Source: Erythrobacter litoralis
Lineage (GTDB): Bacteria; Pseudomonadota; Alphaproteobacteria; Sphingomonadales; Sphingomonadaceae
Direction of reading: 5' to 3'
DNA length: 64,000 bases
Assembly: GCF_001719165.1 (NCBI RefSeq)
Contig: NZ_CP017057.1
Location: 372,001 to 436,000 of the forward strand
Below, in pieces: positions 49,372-61,486 of this stretch; positions within the stretch are counted from its first letter, which is position 1; each line of letters opens with the position of its first letter. The notes beneath the pieces are model-generated. The model saw nothing but the letters and a program-made list of their open reading frames with translations. It did not search any database and was not told the origin of the DNA. The position numbers were made by a program, and so were the translations under genes.

Positions 49372-50500
49372 CTACCAGCTACGAGTAGAGCCTTGGGCCG
49401 TTTGATGCCCGTCGCTGGGCGTGATGGCAACAACCGTATCGGGGGCATGCCCCCGATACGGTTTGCCGCTTGATCCTGCCCCGATCTCTGCCGGGGTTCG
49501 GTTCCCGAGGCTCGAGTGGGGCCGGAAGTGGTTGTAGTCTTGTCGCCAGGCTTCCAGTTCCTGGCGGGCATGGGCAAGGCTGGTGAAGATCGTCTCGTTC
49601 AAGAACTCGTCCCTGAGCCGGGCATTGAAGCTCTCGATGAACCCGTTCTGATAGGGCTTGCCCGGCGCGATGTAGTGCCACTCGACGTTGCGTTCCTTGC
49701 TCCAGCGCAGGATCGCCATGCTGGTCAGCTCAGTGCCGTTATCGCTGACGATCGTGTGGGGCCGTGCCATCCTCTCGAACACCGCTGCATCGAGTTCACG
49801 CCCGACCCGAGCGCCGGAGATCGACGTGTCGGCGATCAGGCGCACGCACTCCCGGCTGTAGTCATCGACCACGGCGAAGATCCGGAACCTGCGTCCGCAG
49901 GCAAAGGCATCGGACACGAAGTCTAGGCTCCAGCGCTGGTTCGGACCCTGCGGGACCGTCATCGGTGCCCGTGTGCCCAAGGCCCGCTTGCGACCGCCAC
50001 GACGGCGCACCTGCAGCCGCTCCTCGCGATAGAGCCGCCGGAACTTCTTGTGGTTCATCGTCCATCCTTCCCGGCACAGCAGCCAGTGCAACCGCCGATA
50101 GCCGAACCGGCGACGCTGGCTGGCCAGTTCCCTGATCCGCTCGCGCGCCTTCCCATCGTCCGGCCGACGACTGACATAGCGCACCATGGTCCGATCCACG
50201 CCCAGCACCGCACAGGCACGGCGCTGGCTCACCTCGAATACTTCTTGGAGATGAGCCACCGCCTGCCGTCTGGCACCGGGCGCTAGAACTTTTTTGCGTT
50301 GATCTCCTTGAGCATGGCGTTGTCGAGCATCGAGTCCGCCAGCAGCTTCTTCAGCCGCTCGTTCTCCTGCTCCAGCTGGCTCAGACGCCGGGCATCGGAC
50401 ACTTCCAGTCCGCCATACTTCGACTTCCACTTGTAGAAGGTCGCCGAGCTGATCCCGTGACGGCGGCACACATCCGCCGTTGGCATCCCAGCCTCCTGTT
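49372..50500 (-). pseudogene. IS3 (IS407-like) OrfA remainder and OrfB
   Basis: After the IS21 end, OrfA continues as EAGMPTADVCRRHGISSATF and YKWKSKYGGLEVSDARRLSQ, ending at TAG 50283. OrfB overlaps in the -1 frame through A-AAA-AAG (50295-50289) and runs to 49372. It has the DDE integrase core: RWSLDFVSDAFACGRRFRIF, IVSDNGTELTSMAILRWSKE and NGFIESFNARLRDEFLNET. OrfB itself is intact, but the OrfA start is separated by 2.6 kb, so a normal transposase cannot be made. A fortuitous ATG at 50513 inside the IS21 end could give a shortened OrfA. Confidence 0.85.
50495..50500 (+). repeat. Target duplication of the IS21 element, left copy
   Basis: CCTGTT occurs directly left of the IS21 element and again directly right of it at 53119-53124. 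The 6-base length is normal for IS21-type transposition. Confidence 0.85.
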
Positions 50501-50602
50501 TGTAGCGCGACATTCAAGGTGAGAGTTGCGCGACGATCAGGATGAGAAGTTGATTGTCGCGGCGCGACAGTTTGTGCGCATTCTGATTGTCGCTGGCAAG
50601 GG

Positions 50603-53070
<2,468 letters not shown>

Positions 53071-53118
53071 ATTCTCATCTTGATTGTCGCGCTTTCTCAT
53101 CCTGATTGTCGCGCGACA

Positions 53119-53173
53119 CCTGTTCCTTCAATACAGCGATGATCTGCTCCTCGCTGAACCTGCTCCGCTTCAT
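53119..53173 (-). pseudogene. IS3 OrfA 5' fragment beyond the IS21 element
   Basis: On the minus strand ATG 53173, preceded by AAGGAGACGGACGAG, begins MKRSRFSEEQIIAVLKEQ, the classic N terminus of an IS3-family OrfA. It stops at the IS21 end and continues at 50500 downwards. The right CCTGTT target copy is at 53119-53124. Confidence 0.88.
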
Positions 53174-53224
53174 CTCGTCCGTCTCCTTGTCAGGGCCGGA
53201 CTCTACTCATCTCTGGAGGAAATC

Positions 53225-54390
53225 TAGGGGCTCAGACCACCGCGAAGCAACGATTGCCAAGGAAAAGGCCGATCAGTGTGGTGGCGGTTGCAGCGGTGGA
53301 GGCAGTGTGATTCGCTAGCCGCTGATAGCTGCGCTGCAGCGGAGCGATCGGGGCAAAGGCGGACGGCCGCCTTTCGATCCTGTGATGATCTTGAAGATCT
53401 TGGCGCTGCAGGCTCTCTACTCGCTCTGTGACGAAGCAACCGAGTTCCAGATCAAGGACTGGCTTTCGTTCCAGCGGTTCTTCGCATGTGGCTCGATGCC
53501 AAGGTGGCTGATACCGCCACGGAGTGGCTGTTCCGTGAGAGGCTGGTAAAGGCCAAGGCGATCGACGGACTCTTCGTGCGCTCCGATGCTTCGCTCACCT
53601 ATCTTGACTACCTGCGACGGGCGGGCAGATCGTCGATGCCGTCATGTGCGGGCTCCGAAGCAGCGCAACACCGCAACAGCGAGGACAAGAAGGCGGCGAT
53701 CAAACAGGGCAAGATCCCGGAGCGCCGAAAGGAAAAGCCTTCCAGATCCGTCAGAAGGACCTGGATGCGCCCTCGATTCTGCAATTTAGCAAAGCCAAGG
53801 TGAAAGAGGGCGCCGAGCCCAACGGGTTCAAGCTGGTGCATCTCGCCATCCCGCTGTTCGGCTACAAGAACCACATCGGCATTGTCCGAGCCCATGGGTT
53901 GATCAGTACCTCGGATGCACGCGCGCCCAATGCCCATGATGGCGCATTGCTGCTCGAGCTCATCAGAAAGCAGAACATTGGCTCGGGGGCGTATTGCGGC
54001 GGACACAGCCTATCGGTCGCCGGAGAACGAGGCGTTCCTAGAGCGCGAGATGCTCAAGAGCGACATCCACGAAAAGCGCAAGCGGCGTCGCCCGTTGCCC
54101 GAGCATACTGCCAGGGTCAATGCCAAGCGGCCCCACCATCGAGCGCTCGACGATCGAGCACGCGTTCGTAGGCTAGAAGCACCGCATGGGGCGATTCATC
54201 AGGACCCTCGGTATCGCCCGCGCCCAGATCAAGTTCGGGATGGTCGGCATCGACTATGACTTCCAGCGGCTCGAAAGGCGAGGAGGCCCTGCATAGCAAA
54301 AAGGCGGGACTCTGAGCAGCGCCCCGGCCTCGAAAACAAGTAGAACAAGACCCACAAGGTTGACACTGACGGCCTAAAGGTCGTTATCAG
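53225..54390 (+). mobile_element. Decayed IS5-group element
   Basis: This stretch carries remains of an IS5-group element whose transposase pieces are listed next. No clear terminal repeats or target duplication were found. It abuts the IS3 element on the left. Confidence 0.6.
53320..54296 (+). pseudogene. IS5-group transposase pseudogene
   Basis: Fragments in several frames follow the order of an IS5-group transposase: FDPVMILKILALQALYSLCD, QIKDWLSFQRFF, then TEWLFRERLVKAKAIDGLFV in another frame, KAFQIRQKDLDA, LFGYKNHIGIVRAHGLISTS (second catalytic block) in a third frame, and finally FIRTLGIARAQIKFGMVGID with the usual C terminus. At least three frameshifts and stops are present, so it is not functional. 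Confidence 0.82.
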
Positions 54391-54439
54391 GCCCTTTGCG
54401 CCTCCTTCAGACCGAGAACAGCTGGTTCTCGAGGTGTCC

Positions 54440-54620
54440 CGTTGTAGCTCGTAGCTGCCTACATCCGGTGACGCGTAGCCAGTTCAGCGGTTTTCTCATC
54501 CGCCCCAGCCTCCTCCAGCGCACCAATGATCTGCACTTATGCAGCCGAAGGCATGCAAAGCACAAAACGTTTTCCGCTTCATCTTCTGTCCTTCCTTCAA
54601 GGCCCGACTCTAAGTTAACT
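54440..54620 (-). pseudogene. IS3-family OrfA start remnant
   Basis: Read on the minus strand, GAGTCGGGCCTTGAAGGAAG resembles an IS3 right end and is followed by a start MKRKTF. After a frame disruption, QIIGALEEAGADEKTAEL corresponds to the normal EEQIIGVLKEAEAG stretch of OrfA. It is a short, frameshifted fragment. Confidence 0.6.
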
Positions 54621-54623
54621 TTT

Positions 54624-54647
54624 GACCTCGCCACAAAATTGCTGACA
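54624..54647. repeat. IS256-type end fragment
   Basis: GACCTCGCCACAAAATTGCT followed by GACA nearly equals the right end of the IS256 element at 46751-46775. It has the same orientation. It is probably the leftover of a second copy or of a rearrangement between copies. Confidence 0.6.
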
Positions 54648-54776
54648 GTCCCGGAGGGAAGGGGGCGCGTGATCACCAATCGCAATTATTAGGCACAATC
54701 AGGCTATAGCGCGCGATCAACGACAACTGTTCTCCGGGGAACCCTCGATAAGTCCTTCGGGCAGCCTCCAGTTGAC

Positions 54777-55538
54777 TCAATAATAATCCAAGTATCCCGA
54801 ATAATCGAGTGGGTCTACGATGCTACCCGAGAAACGATTGAGCACTGTGCCGAGTATCTTGGTCGGGTATAGGACCTGGGTCGAAGTCTCGAGCTGCTTT
54901 CGTGTGGTTACGCCCTGCTCAACCACCAAGACAACTGCATCAAGCTGTTCTGCACAAAGTACCGCATCATCGTTCACGAATAGCGGCGGAAGATCACAAA
55001 TAATAGTTGGCCTTCCACCAAAGTTCCTTATTTCTGAAATCAGGTCCGTCATTCGCTCACTTGCTGCCAATTCGGCCGTAGCCCCCTTTTGCGGGAATGC
55101 AGGCATGATCACCATGTTGCTGCCCTCAATCCGTCGCGCGATCGCAGTGAGGGACAACTCCTCTCCCGCCAAGTAGTCTCCCAGCCCAGCAGCGGGTGCG
55201 AGGTTGAATAGACTGCGAAGAGTGGGACGCTGCAGATCGAGGTCTGCGAGAATGGTTATCTCCCTTGCGACCCGGCTGAGCGACGCTGCGAGATTAGACG
55301 CAATGAATGACTTCCCGTTGTTAGGGGTGGGCGAAGTGATGCCAATGATTTGGCATCCGTACTCCCTCATCCTCTTCCTGAGTGCGCTGCGCAAAAACTT
55401 GAATGGGCGCGCCTTGATGTCAGTCTCATGAAAGCCGACGATGTTGGCGCTGATATCTGTTGCGGGGACCTGCTCAAGACTGTCAAGCAGGAAGTCCGAT
55501 CGCGAAACCGCAGCCTGCTGCGATGGATTCGAACCCAA
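54777..55538 (-). CDS. Polysaccharide-linked tyrosine autokinase (CpsD/CapB type)
   Basis: This 253-residue cytoplasmic BY-kinase resembles the C-terminal domain of Wzc. The atypical Walker A IGITSPTPNNGKSFIASNLA is near residue 68, Walker A-prime ILADLDLQRP near 96, and Walker B IICDLPPLFVNDDAV near 180. The tail GYLDYY ends in clustered tyrosines for autophosphorylation. It is a separate protein here, as in CpsCD systems, and should control the Wzz-like copolymerase encoded 27 bases upstream. It is the last gene of the minus-strand EPS run. Confidence 0.9.
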   Translation of the reverse strand: MGSNPSQQAAVSRSDFLLDSLEQVPATDISANIVGFHETDIKARPFKFLRSALRKRMREYGCQIIGITSPTPNNGKSFIASNLAASLSRVAREITILADLDLQRPTLRSLFNLAPAAGLGDYLAGEELSLTAIARRIEGSNMVIMPAFPQKGATAELAASERMTDLISEIRNFGGRPTIICDLPPLFVNDDAVLCAEQLDAVVLVVEQGVTTRKQLETSTQVLYPTKILGTVLNRFSGSIVDPLDYSGYLDYY

Positions 55539-55565
55539 GCTATCCTTGTCGATGTTTTGTCTCCC

Positions 55566-57032
55566 TCAGACAGTTTCTTCGGGACGAGCGAGTCGGCCGA
55601 AGCTTATACGTGACAGCCACGACTTAGGTCCATCTCCGGCCCCGCTCTCTATTGTGGGTATCGATCCCAGCGACGCTACCCCCGTGACCGCTAGAATATC
55701 ACTGGGATCGCGAATAGGGCGCAGAAAGAGCTCGAAAGCGAGGATCAGGAACAAACCCAACCCAGCGCCTCCTGCCAAGCCGCCAGCAATCAAAAGAGAA
55801 CGGTTTGGGGATATCGGAACCTCAGGAAGGCTTGGGGGCTCAATTACAGAAAGGCGCTCGCCCTTTTGCTCATTTTCCGCCTTCGCACTTGCCTGCGCCT
55901 GGCGTAATCGCTCTGTTACCGCTTCGTATTGTTCATTGAAAAGATCCAGTCTCTGTTGCTTTTGAGCAATCTGTTCTTGGATGAGAGGAGAGCGTGCCAA
56001 CGCACTTTGCGCGCGCGCTTGGCGTGAAACCTCTTGCGCCTTCATCGACCTGAGCGCGTCAATCTGAGCGTTGTTGGCGGCAATCTGTTGGTCGATTGTA
56101 TCATCTGGAAGCCTCTCTTGATTTTGAGCTGCGAGCTGTCGTGCCTCTTCTAGCCTGCGCCTCGCGAGTGCGATATCAGGATGGTTCTCAGTGTATTTCG
56201 CCTGAGCAGCGGCGAGATCTGCCTCGGCAGCCGACACAATGGGATCGCGCTCCGCAGAAGATTGCTCCGCGGCTCGCTGCGCCCTAAGCAGCGAATTGTC
56301 GCGCTGGAGGGCAATGATCTGCACGTCGTAGCTCCCACTCGAATCGTTGAGGGCCAGCATGCCAGGATTGGATAACGATAGGCCATTCGCAGCCGTTATA
56401 CGTCGAATTTCAGAGGCGACTTCATCGATCTGTGATTGGAGAGATGTAGCTTGCTCGGTTAGAAATTGTACGGTGTTATCTGCCTGCTCGGAACTCTGCG
56501 TTGCATCGAAGAATAGCATCTGCTCGGTAATATCTTGAATTACCGCTTGAGCTGATGAGGGCTCCGTATAGTCGTAGCTCAACTCAATTGTGATCGTAGA
56601 TGAACGTCCGAAGCCTGAACTTTGAATGCTGGTTGGCACAGCTTCGATATTTATGGCCTCACGCATCTCCGCGACAGCGCTGGACAGAGAATCATCCATT
56701 CGCTCATCAGTGTAAAGGCCGTATTTCTGGACCAGCTCGACAAGTCTGGATGGGCTCAAGATCTGCCGACGAAATATCTCAATCCGCCGGTCGACAGGTA
56801 CGGAGTCTGAGCCTAGCACATCTTCGGTGACTTCAGGAGATTCGACCAATAAAGTAGCGGAAGAGCGGTAGACTTCCGGTAATATAAAAGTCGCCGCAAT
56901 CCCCATGCATAGAAAGAAAAATGTCGGGAGGGCAACAATAATCCACCTCTCACGTATTATGGCTGGCAAGTAAGGGAGTAAATTCCCGATTGCCGGCTTA
57001 CTCTCCATGTACTCGTCGTCGTCTCGACTCAT
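55566..57032 (-). CDS. Wzz-like polysaccharide copolymerase
   Basis: This 488-residue inner-membrane protein has two membrane helices (about residues 30-52 and 412-435) bracketing a large periplasmic domain with long coiled-coil helices (QAARQ-, E- and A-rich, residues 190-390). The N-terminal Wzz motif is present: WIIVALPTFFFLCMG and YRSSATLLVESPEV. It controls chain length and links to the kinase. The C-terminal cytoplasmic tail of about 50 residues lacks the kinase domain, which is separate. Its start overlaps the stop of the barrel protein gene by 4 bases (ATGA). Composition is AT-richer than the core genome. Confidence 0.92.
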   Translation of the reverse strand: MSRDDDEYMESKPAIGNLLPYLPAIIRERWIIVALPTFFFLCMGIAATFILPEVYRSSATLLVESPEVTEDVLGSDSVPVDRRIEIFRRQILSPSRLVELVQKYGLYTDERMDDSLSSAVAEMREAINIEAVPTSIQSSGFGRSSTITIELSYDYTEPSSAQAVIQDITEQMLFFDATQSSEQADNTVQFLTEQATSLQSQIDEVASEIRRITAANGLSLSNPGMLALNDSSGSYDVQIIALQRDNSLLRAQRAAEQSSAERDPIVSAAEADLAAAQAKYTENHPDIALARRRLEEARQLAAQNQERLPDDTIDQQIAANNAQIDALRSMKAQEVSRQARAQSALARSPLIQEQIAQKQQRLDLFNEQYEAVTERLRQAQASAKAENEQKGERLSVIEPPSLPEVPISPNRSLLIAGGLAGGAGLGLFLILAFELFLRPIRDPSDILAVTGVASLGSIPTIESGAGDGPKSWLSRISFGRLARPEETV

Positions 57033-59911
57033 TGCGTCCGTCCCAGACTCACTGTGAAGCCCAATAGGGCCTGAAAATTTGAAACATCGGGCCCGAGGTC
57101 GACCCTCAGATCCGTGTACCTTGCATCTGCTGATAGTCGGATCCTATCCGTGAGTTCCAGCTGGTAGCTAAGGAACCCGTTAATAGTCTCGAAGGTGAGC
57201 CCCTCAGCGAGGAACGTCTCTGACGCCTTCCCATAATCCGCACTCAATGAAAATATCTCGCGTTCTGATAAACTTAAAGAGTACGAGGCACCGACATTCG
57301 ACTGCAAGCCTGCGCCGCCGATCCCAAGAGGGACTACCTGCCTCGCTCCGGTCAGGCATAAGTTGGCGCGGATGCCACTGCGACAAATCGAGACGTCACC
57401 AGCTAGGGCCTTCGAGTTTTCTTCGGAGAAATCTGTGTCTGATCGAATGCTCGTCAAGCCCAAGCTTACAGAAAGCTCCCAAGAGGGCGAAAATGCGAAG
57501 TCCGCAAGCACTTGAGGGGAAATTGTGGCGATTCTCCCTGAAGGCGGTTCGACTAAGTCAATGTTGCTTGCTTCAAAGGCTACGCCAACTGCCAGTCCAC
57601 TGCCGACTTGGCGCGCGTAAGATATTCGTCCAAAAAGGAAATTTGTTTCTACAAGACCTGGAATGTCTTGTCCTCCAAATCGGTCGGCTCGGAATGACAT
57701 TGATAAGTCGAGATCATCACGTTCGCTAAGTCGATAACGTAACCCGCCCCCCGCCTGGTATTCGGTGCGCGGCTGGTCTAGCCCAAGAAGGGTGACGTCA
57801 CCTCCACCTGGTACCGGTCCAACGTCATCTGGCGCGCCATTGACGAGCCCCAAGTCAGCGAGGTTAGTGACAAAAACTCCACTATCGTAAGAAAGGTCAA
57901 CATTCCCCTCAAGCCGTTCGTCTAGTATGAAGCGAGACTCAAGGTTGGCCCCCACATTCTGTACCGCATCGAAGTTTTCGGCATATTCGATATGCTCGAT
58001 GCGAGCGCCGACACGAAGATCGCCTTTGGGCCCTTGTCTTGTAAATGTCGGTGAGAAACTCAACCTCAGTGATGCAGTTCCTGTCTCTGGCAAGTCAAAC
58101 AAGAAGGGGTTTGTCTCGAAGCCGGCTATAGCACTTATCTCAAGGGCAAAGTCCCCTATACGGCCGCTTGGGTCCGCATTATCAGTAATCTCGGGCACAG
58201 TCCCCGTGCTCACTTGAGCACCTAAAGGGATCAGAGTGCCCGGTTGTGCGATCGTATCAACACCAATCTCGTGAATAACGGGAACGTTCAAGTCATACCA
58301 TTCAGGAAATGGCGGAGAAATAAAAGTAGCAATGGACGGCATTGCGTTTGCAAAGGAAGATGAACTTGAACGAACGGCCATTGCCTCGTCAAGCGCTTTC
58401 AAGGAAGTGCGAGGTAGGCCAATCTCGTATCCACTTGCGCTTCGATGTGTGCGATCGTCGTCAAGCATCAGTGGTGGCACAGGCAAAGGGAACCCCTTCG
58501 CAACGTCGCCAGGCAGCAGCACTTTGGGATGTGATAGATTCCGAGCGTTCTCACCAATGTTTGTATCATCGGAAGCTATGCTCACGCGTGGATTCGTGGA
58601 CCAACCATCGCCGGTTTTGGTCGTAGTAAGAACCTCTTGGCTTCTTTTCGATTGGGCCTTCGCCCCGCTTCTGGGAGCGGATCGCGCTATGGCCGAACCG
58701 ATATGCTCAGCTTCCAAGTAAAGGCCGAGTAGCGTCTGGGTTTGTTTAGCGTTCGCAGGACGGACCGCATTGTCAGCCTCAGCGCCGGTTGCCTTGGGAC
58801 GGCAATTGTGAGCGGTCACAAAGCCACATGCAGCCTCATTCGGGCCCGTGCTTAGCGATACTTTGCCATATTCGTGAGTAGCTAGATCGCTGAGGAGAGA
58901 CTGACTTTTGGATTCGTGTGCGACAGAAAGTGAGTGCCTTTGCGGTGGTGTGGGATTTGGGCCTGCAAAGTCTTCGCGATGCTCGAGGGCGTTGCCTGGA
59001 AGCCCTGTTGCCGTCTCGAGCAAAGTAGCCTCGCTTTTGGAGACGGTGATGCCAATGGCCCGGTCGCCGACATTAGATACGGTGTCTTCGCTGCCTTCCC
59101 TTGCGAAAACTTCAGTCCCGCTCAGGTAGGAATGCGCCCATAGCTCTGGTGCCAAAGGAGCAGTCGGCGTTTCTGTCGCCGCTACCTCACGTGCCACCGC
59201 ATTCGTATTATTCCCGCGTTTTTCAGCGCCCTCATGCTGGGTGAATATTTCGCTGCGTACGGGAATTCGTGCAAAATTTTGAATTTGCATGCCAATCGCA
59301 ATGGAGTGATCTTGATCCGGGGGCGCCCCAAATTCACAGAGGGGCGATACTTCGCCTTCGGGCACCACGATTGGAAATCCCACAGGATGAATCACTCGAG
59401 TGATCAAAGCGTCTTCGACATTGGAGCCCACAAAAACACGGATGCGCCCTGCTTCATCCGAGCCCAGAGGCAGAACGTGATTCTGGATGGATGGCGAAAA
59501 ATCTTCCTCAAGCAGAGCTTTGCGAGCGATCACGGAGTTCGCGGGCCCATCTCTGAATGGATTGATCAAGGTTTGTTTGAGAAGAGACACGCCTTTGATC
59601 CGCCTTGGGGCAAATGATCTGGCCATTGTCGACTGATCTTCGACCGATTCATCGGGAATCCGCAGTTTTATGCTGCCTGACACTAGTGGATAATAGGCAT
59701 TCGCCTGAAAAGTTGACGATAATTCATTCCCACCATGTCCCCAAATCGTCGAAGCCTGCACCTGGCCAGACGTCAATACAGCGCCCTCAATCGATAAGGC
59801 GGCCCCGGTCATGAGAAAGGTGCTCGCTCTAACAATCCTCTTCCGAGAGAAGGAACGAAGCGTTCCAGCAGGCGCTTTGCAAAAAGTTCTGATTTTTGAT
59901 CCAGGTTTCAT
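57029..59911 (-). CDS. Large outer-membrane beta-barrel protein of the EPS locus (VpsM-like)
   Basis: This 960-residue protein has an export-type N terminus with basic residues and a hydrophobic stretch near 33-52. Roughly residues 60-585 are low-complexity and charged or Ser/Thr-rich without a recognised domain. Residues about 585-960 alternate polar and hydrophobic strands like an outer-membrane barrel (LEISAIAGFETNPFLFDLPE, SLRLSFSPTFTRQGPKGDLR), ending with NFQALLGFTVSLGRTQ. The barrel part resembles VpsM/EPS-locus barrels that follow Wza in Vibrio and sphingomonad clusters. It lies between wza-like and wzz-like genes. The huge N-terminal region is unusual. The exact function is unknown. 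Confidence 0.75.
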   Translation of the reverse strand: MKPGSKIRTFCKAPAGTLRSFSRKRIVRASTFLMTGAALSIEGAVLTSGQVQASTIWGHGGNELSSTFQANAYYPLVSGSIKLRIPDESVEDQSTMARSFAPRRIKGVSLLKQTLINPFRDGPANSVIARKALLEEDFSPSIQNHVLPLGSDEAGRIRVFVGSNVEDALITRVIHPVGFPIVVPEGEVSPLCEFGAPPDQDHSIAIGMQIQNFARIPVRSEIFTQHEGAEKRGNNTNAVAREVAATETPTAPLAPELWAHSYLSGTEVFAREGSEDTVSNVGDRAIGITVSKSEATLLETATGLPGNALEHREDFAGPNPTPPQRHSLSVAHESKSQSLLSDLATHEYGKVSLSTGPNEAACGFVTAHNCRPKATGAEADNAVRPANAKQTQTLLGLYLEAEHIGSAIARSAPRSGAKAQSKRSQEVLTTTKTGDGWSTNPRVSIASDDTNIGENARNLSHPKVLLPGDVAKGFPLPVPPLMLDDDRTHRSASGYEIGLPRTSLKALDEAMAVRSSSSSFANAMPSIATFISPPFPEWYDLNVPVIHEIGVDTIAQPGTLIPLGAQVSTGTVPEITDNADPSGRIGDFALEISAIAGFETNPFLFDLPETGTASLRLSFSPTFTRQGPKGDLRVGARIEHIEYAENFDAVQNVGANLESRFILDERLEGNVDLSYDSGVFVTNLADLGLVNGAPDDVGPVPGGGDVTLLGLDQPRTEYQAGGGLRYRLSERDDLDLSMSFRADRFGGQDIPGLVETNFLFGRISYARQVGSGLAVGVAFEASNIDLVEPPSGRIATISPQVLADFAFSPSWELSVSLGLTSIRSDTDFSEENSKALAGDVSICRSGIRANLCLTGARQVVPLGIGGAGLQSNVGASYSLSLSEREIFSLSADYGKASETFLAEGLTFETINGFLSYQLELTDRIRLSADARYTDLRVDLGPDVSNFQALLGFTVSLGRTQ

Positions 59912-60073
59912 GAAGCTGCCCGCAGTTAATCGGAAAGAGGCTTACCGGGCCCGCCGGACAATTCAATGCTTTAGATGACGTTGGATAAGTAAAGTGGAAA
60001 CCATAACCCACCGCTCCCTGAAGCATAATGATAGTTCAAGCCGAGCATAACCATCGCAACTGCCACGGCGGAT
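59912..60073. other. Intergenic region between Wza-like and barrel genes
   Basis: This is a 162-base AT-rich spacer. No separate promoter is recognised. The two genes are likely one transcript. Confidence 0.3.
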
Positions 60074-60718
60074 TCAAGGTACGATAATCGTATCGCCGCT
60101 TCGGATCATGGGCAGGGCACTTACATCCGCAGCGCTGACTGATTTGGAACGCAGCACATCTGACAGGTCCACTGGGACGACGGTCAAAGTTTCCCCAGAC
60201 TTTCTGACCACGACTATATTACTGAGGCTAGCGAATTCAGTTACGCCGCCACTGAAACTGAGCGCCTCTAAGATGGTGACGTATCGGCCGGGCGTAAAAA
60301 TGCCTGGTGATTGGACCTTGCCAATCACCGAAAACTGCAGCCCACTTGTCCTCGCAACTGTGACAGTCACGTCGGGCACGTCGCCATCGACGAAATTACT
60401 TTCGAGCCTACTCGAAATCTGCTGTTCAATTTCGCTAGCGGTCTTTCCTGCGGCCGTGATCGTCCCTATGAGTGGGAAGCTCATGGTGCCATCGGGCAAG
60501 ACCATCACCTCGCGCTGTAGCTCATCCTCGCGCCAGACACTTATCTCTAGCTGATCGCCCGAATTGACTCGGTAGTCAGGGCCAGATGCCGATCGGCGAT
60601 CTCTTAGCTCAGCGTCTGCCCCAACTTGAGCCAATGCCGCATCATCCCCTCCAAGATTGCTCCATATGAGCAAAATTGCGAATAAACCTACGCGGAACGA
60701 ACTGCTTGCGCGCCTCAT
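60074..60718 (-). CDS. Wza-like polysaccharide export protein
   Basis: This 214-residue protein has a signal peptide (residues 1-32, cleavage near AQA/VGA), the polysaccharide export (Poly_export) domain DYRVNSGDQLEISVWREDEL near residue 48, MVLPDGTMSFPLIG near 72, and a SLBB domain around 130-210 (FSVIGKVQSPGIFTPGRYVT; ALPMIRSGDTIIVP). It is shorter than E. coli Wza and lacks the C-terminal barrel helix, as in many non-enteric exporters. The large barrel protein encoded next may complement this. It is the first gene of the minus EPS run. Confidence 0.92.
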   Translation of the reverse strand: MRRASSSFRVGLFAILLIWSNLGGDDAALAQVGADAELRDRRSASGPDYRVNSGDQLEISVWREDELQREVMVLPDGTMSFPLIGTITAAGKTASEIEQQISSRLESNFVDGDVPDVTVTVARTSGLQFSVIGKVQSPGIFTPGRYVTILEALSFSGGVTEFASLSNIVVVRKSGETLTVVPVDLSDVLRSKSVSAADVSALPMIRSGDTIIVP

Positions 60719-61470
60719 TCAACCTCCCACCATGATCAGACTGCCCAAAATCGGGACGCATCTAAAAAGGACCCCTCACAGGGGCCACTCGAAGCCTAGA
60801 TTGTGCTAACAGAATTTACATAGGGTTGACGCTATCAGAGTTTATATTTGGCTCAAAACGGAAACACGTTCCCATTCCTGATGACCCTCTCGCGCCGGAT
60901 CTTTTTTCCCCTGGACTGTTTCGCCTGTTTCAGAGTGGGAAGGCCTATGCGTTGCGGCATCCTACTCGTAGCGGGTTGTGGTGGCCGCATTGGTGAAGCG
61001 TTTGAGTGTGCCGGCATAGCCCAACCGCAACTAACCGCTGGCAACTCGCAAGGGGCACGGCGAAACGCCGTGCAAGCTATCATGGAGTACGATGATGTTA
61101 TGGTTCGCCGTGATAGGTTTGAGTTCCAGGCGAGAAATTCAGTGAGGGCCTTTGACGCTCACTCCATGACCCTAGAGGTCGGGGCTGATGATCAGAAGGC
61201 TCCGCCGAAAATTGGGCAGCTAGGTCTGAAAGCAGGCCAAGGCCGGGTGGTTGAAAAGGCCGCAGATCGAATTCTTCTGTTCGCGGATACCCGCCAAGAG
61301 CATAATCGCCAGATCGTGCTCGCTAAGGCCCAAATCACTGCGGCTGGAAAGGCACGTGCGATCCAAGCGATGGAACAGGCAGCGCCAAATGATGCGACGG
61401 AATCCGCACGTTCAGGGCGCCTTCTTTCTCATGTAACTCCGGGGCAAATTCGCCGAGTGGTGGGGAGCGT
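60719..61470. other. Divergent control region of the EPS locus
   Basis: This 752-base stretch separates the two divergent EPS runs. Bases 60719-60847 are AT-rich and probably hold promoters for both strands. A small hairpin CCCCT-CAC-AGGGG lies near 60770. The remainder overlaps the doubtful frame listed next. Confidence 0.55.
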
Positions 61471-61486
61471 ATGCGCGATCATCTGA
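60848..61486 (+). CDS. Doubtful 212-aa open frame
   Basis: A frame fills the space before the WcaJ-type gene and overlaps its start by 16 bases. It starts at a non-ATG or weak position (60848) and contains no domain I know. Its composition (AGKARAIQAMEQAAPNDATE) could equally be a shadow of an old minus-strand gene. I see no ribosome site. The likely transcript of the EPS genes passes through it. I list it only because no other gene covers this space. Confidence 0.2.
   Translation: MAQNGNTFPFLMTLSRRIFFPLDCFACFRVGRPMRCGILLVAGCGGRIGEAFECAGIAQPQLTAGNSQGARRNAVQAIMEYDDVMVRRDRFEFQARNSVRAFDAHSMTLEVGADDQKAPPKIGQLGLKAGQGRVVEKAADRILLFADTRQEHNRQIVLAKAQITAAGKARAIQAMEQAAPNDATESARSGRLLSHVTPGQIRRVVGSVCAII

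Larger units (their letters stand above)
54297..54776. other. IS debris upstream of the polysaccharide locus
   Basis: No gene is present. The stretch holds the trailing IS5 remnant, a worn IS3 OrfA start near 54440-54620 and an IS256 end fragment at 54624-54647. Bases 54650-54776 show nothing recognised, other than perhaps the end region of the kinase transcript. Confidence 0.6.

Noticed and set aside
54407..54685. 92-residue minus-strand frame
   Set aside because: It overlaps IS3 and IS256 debris. The peptide is a frame-shifted reading of the OrfA remnant.
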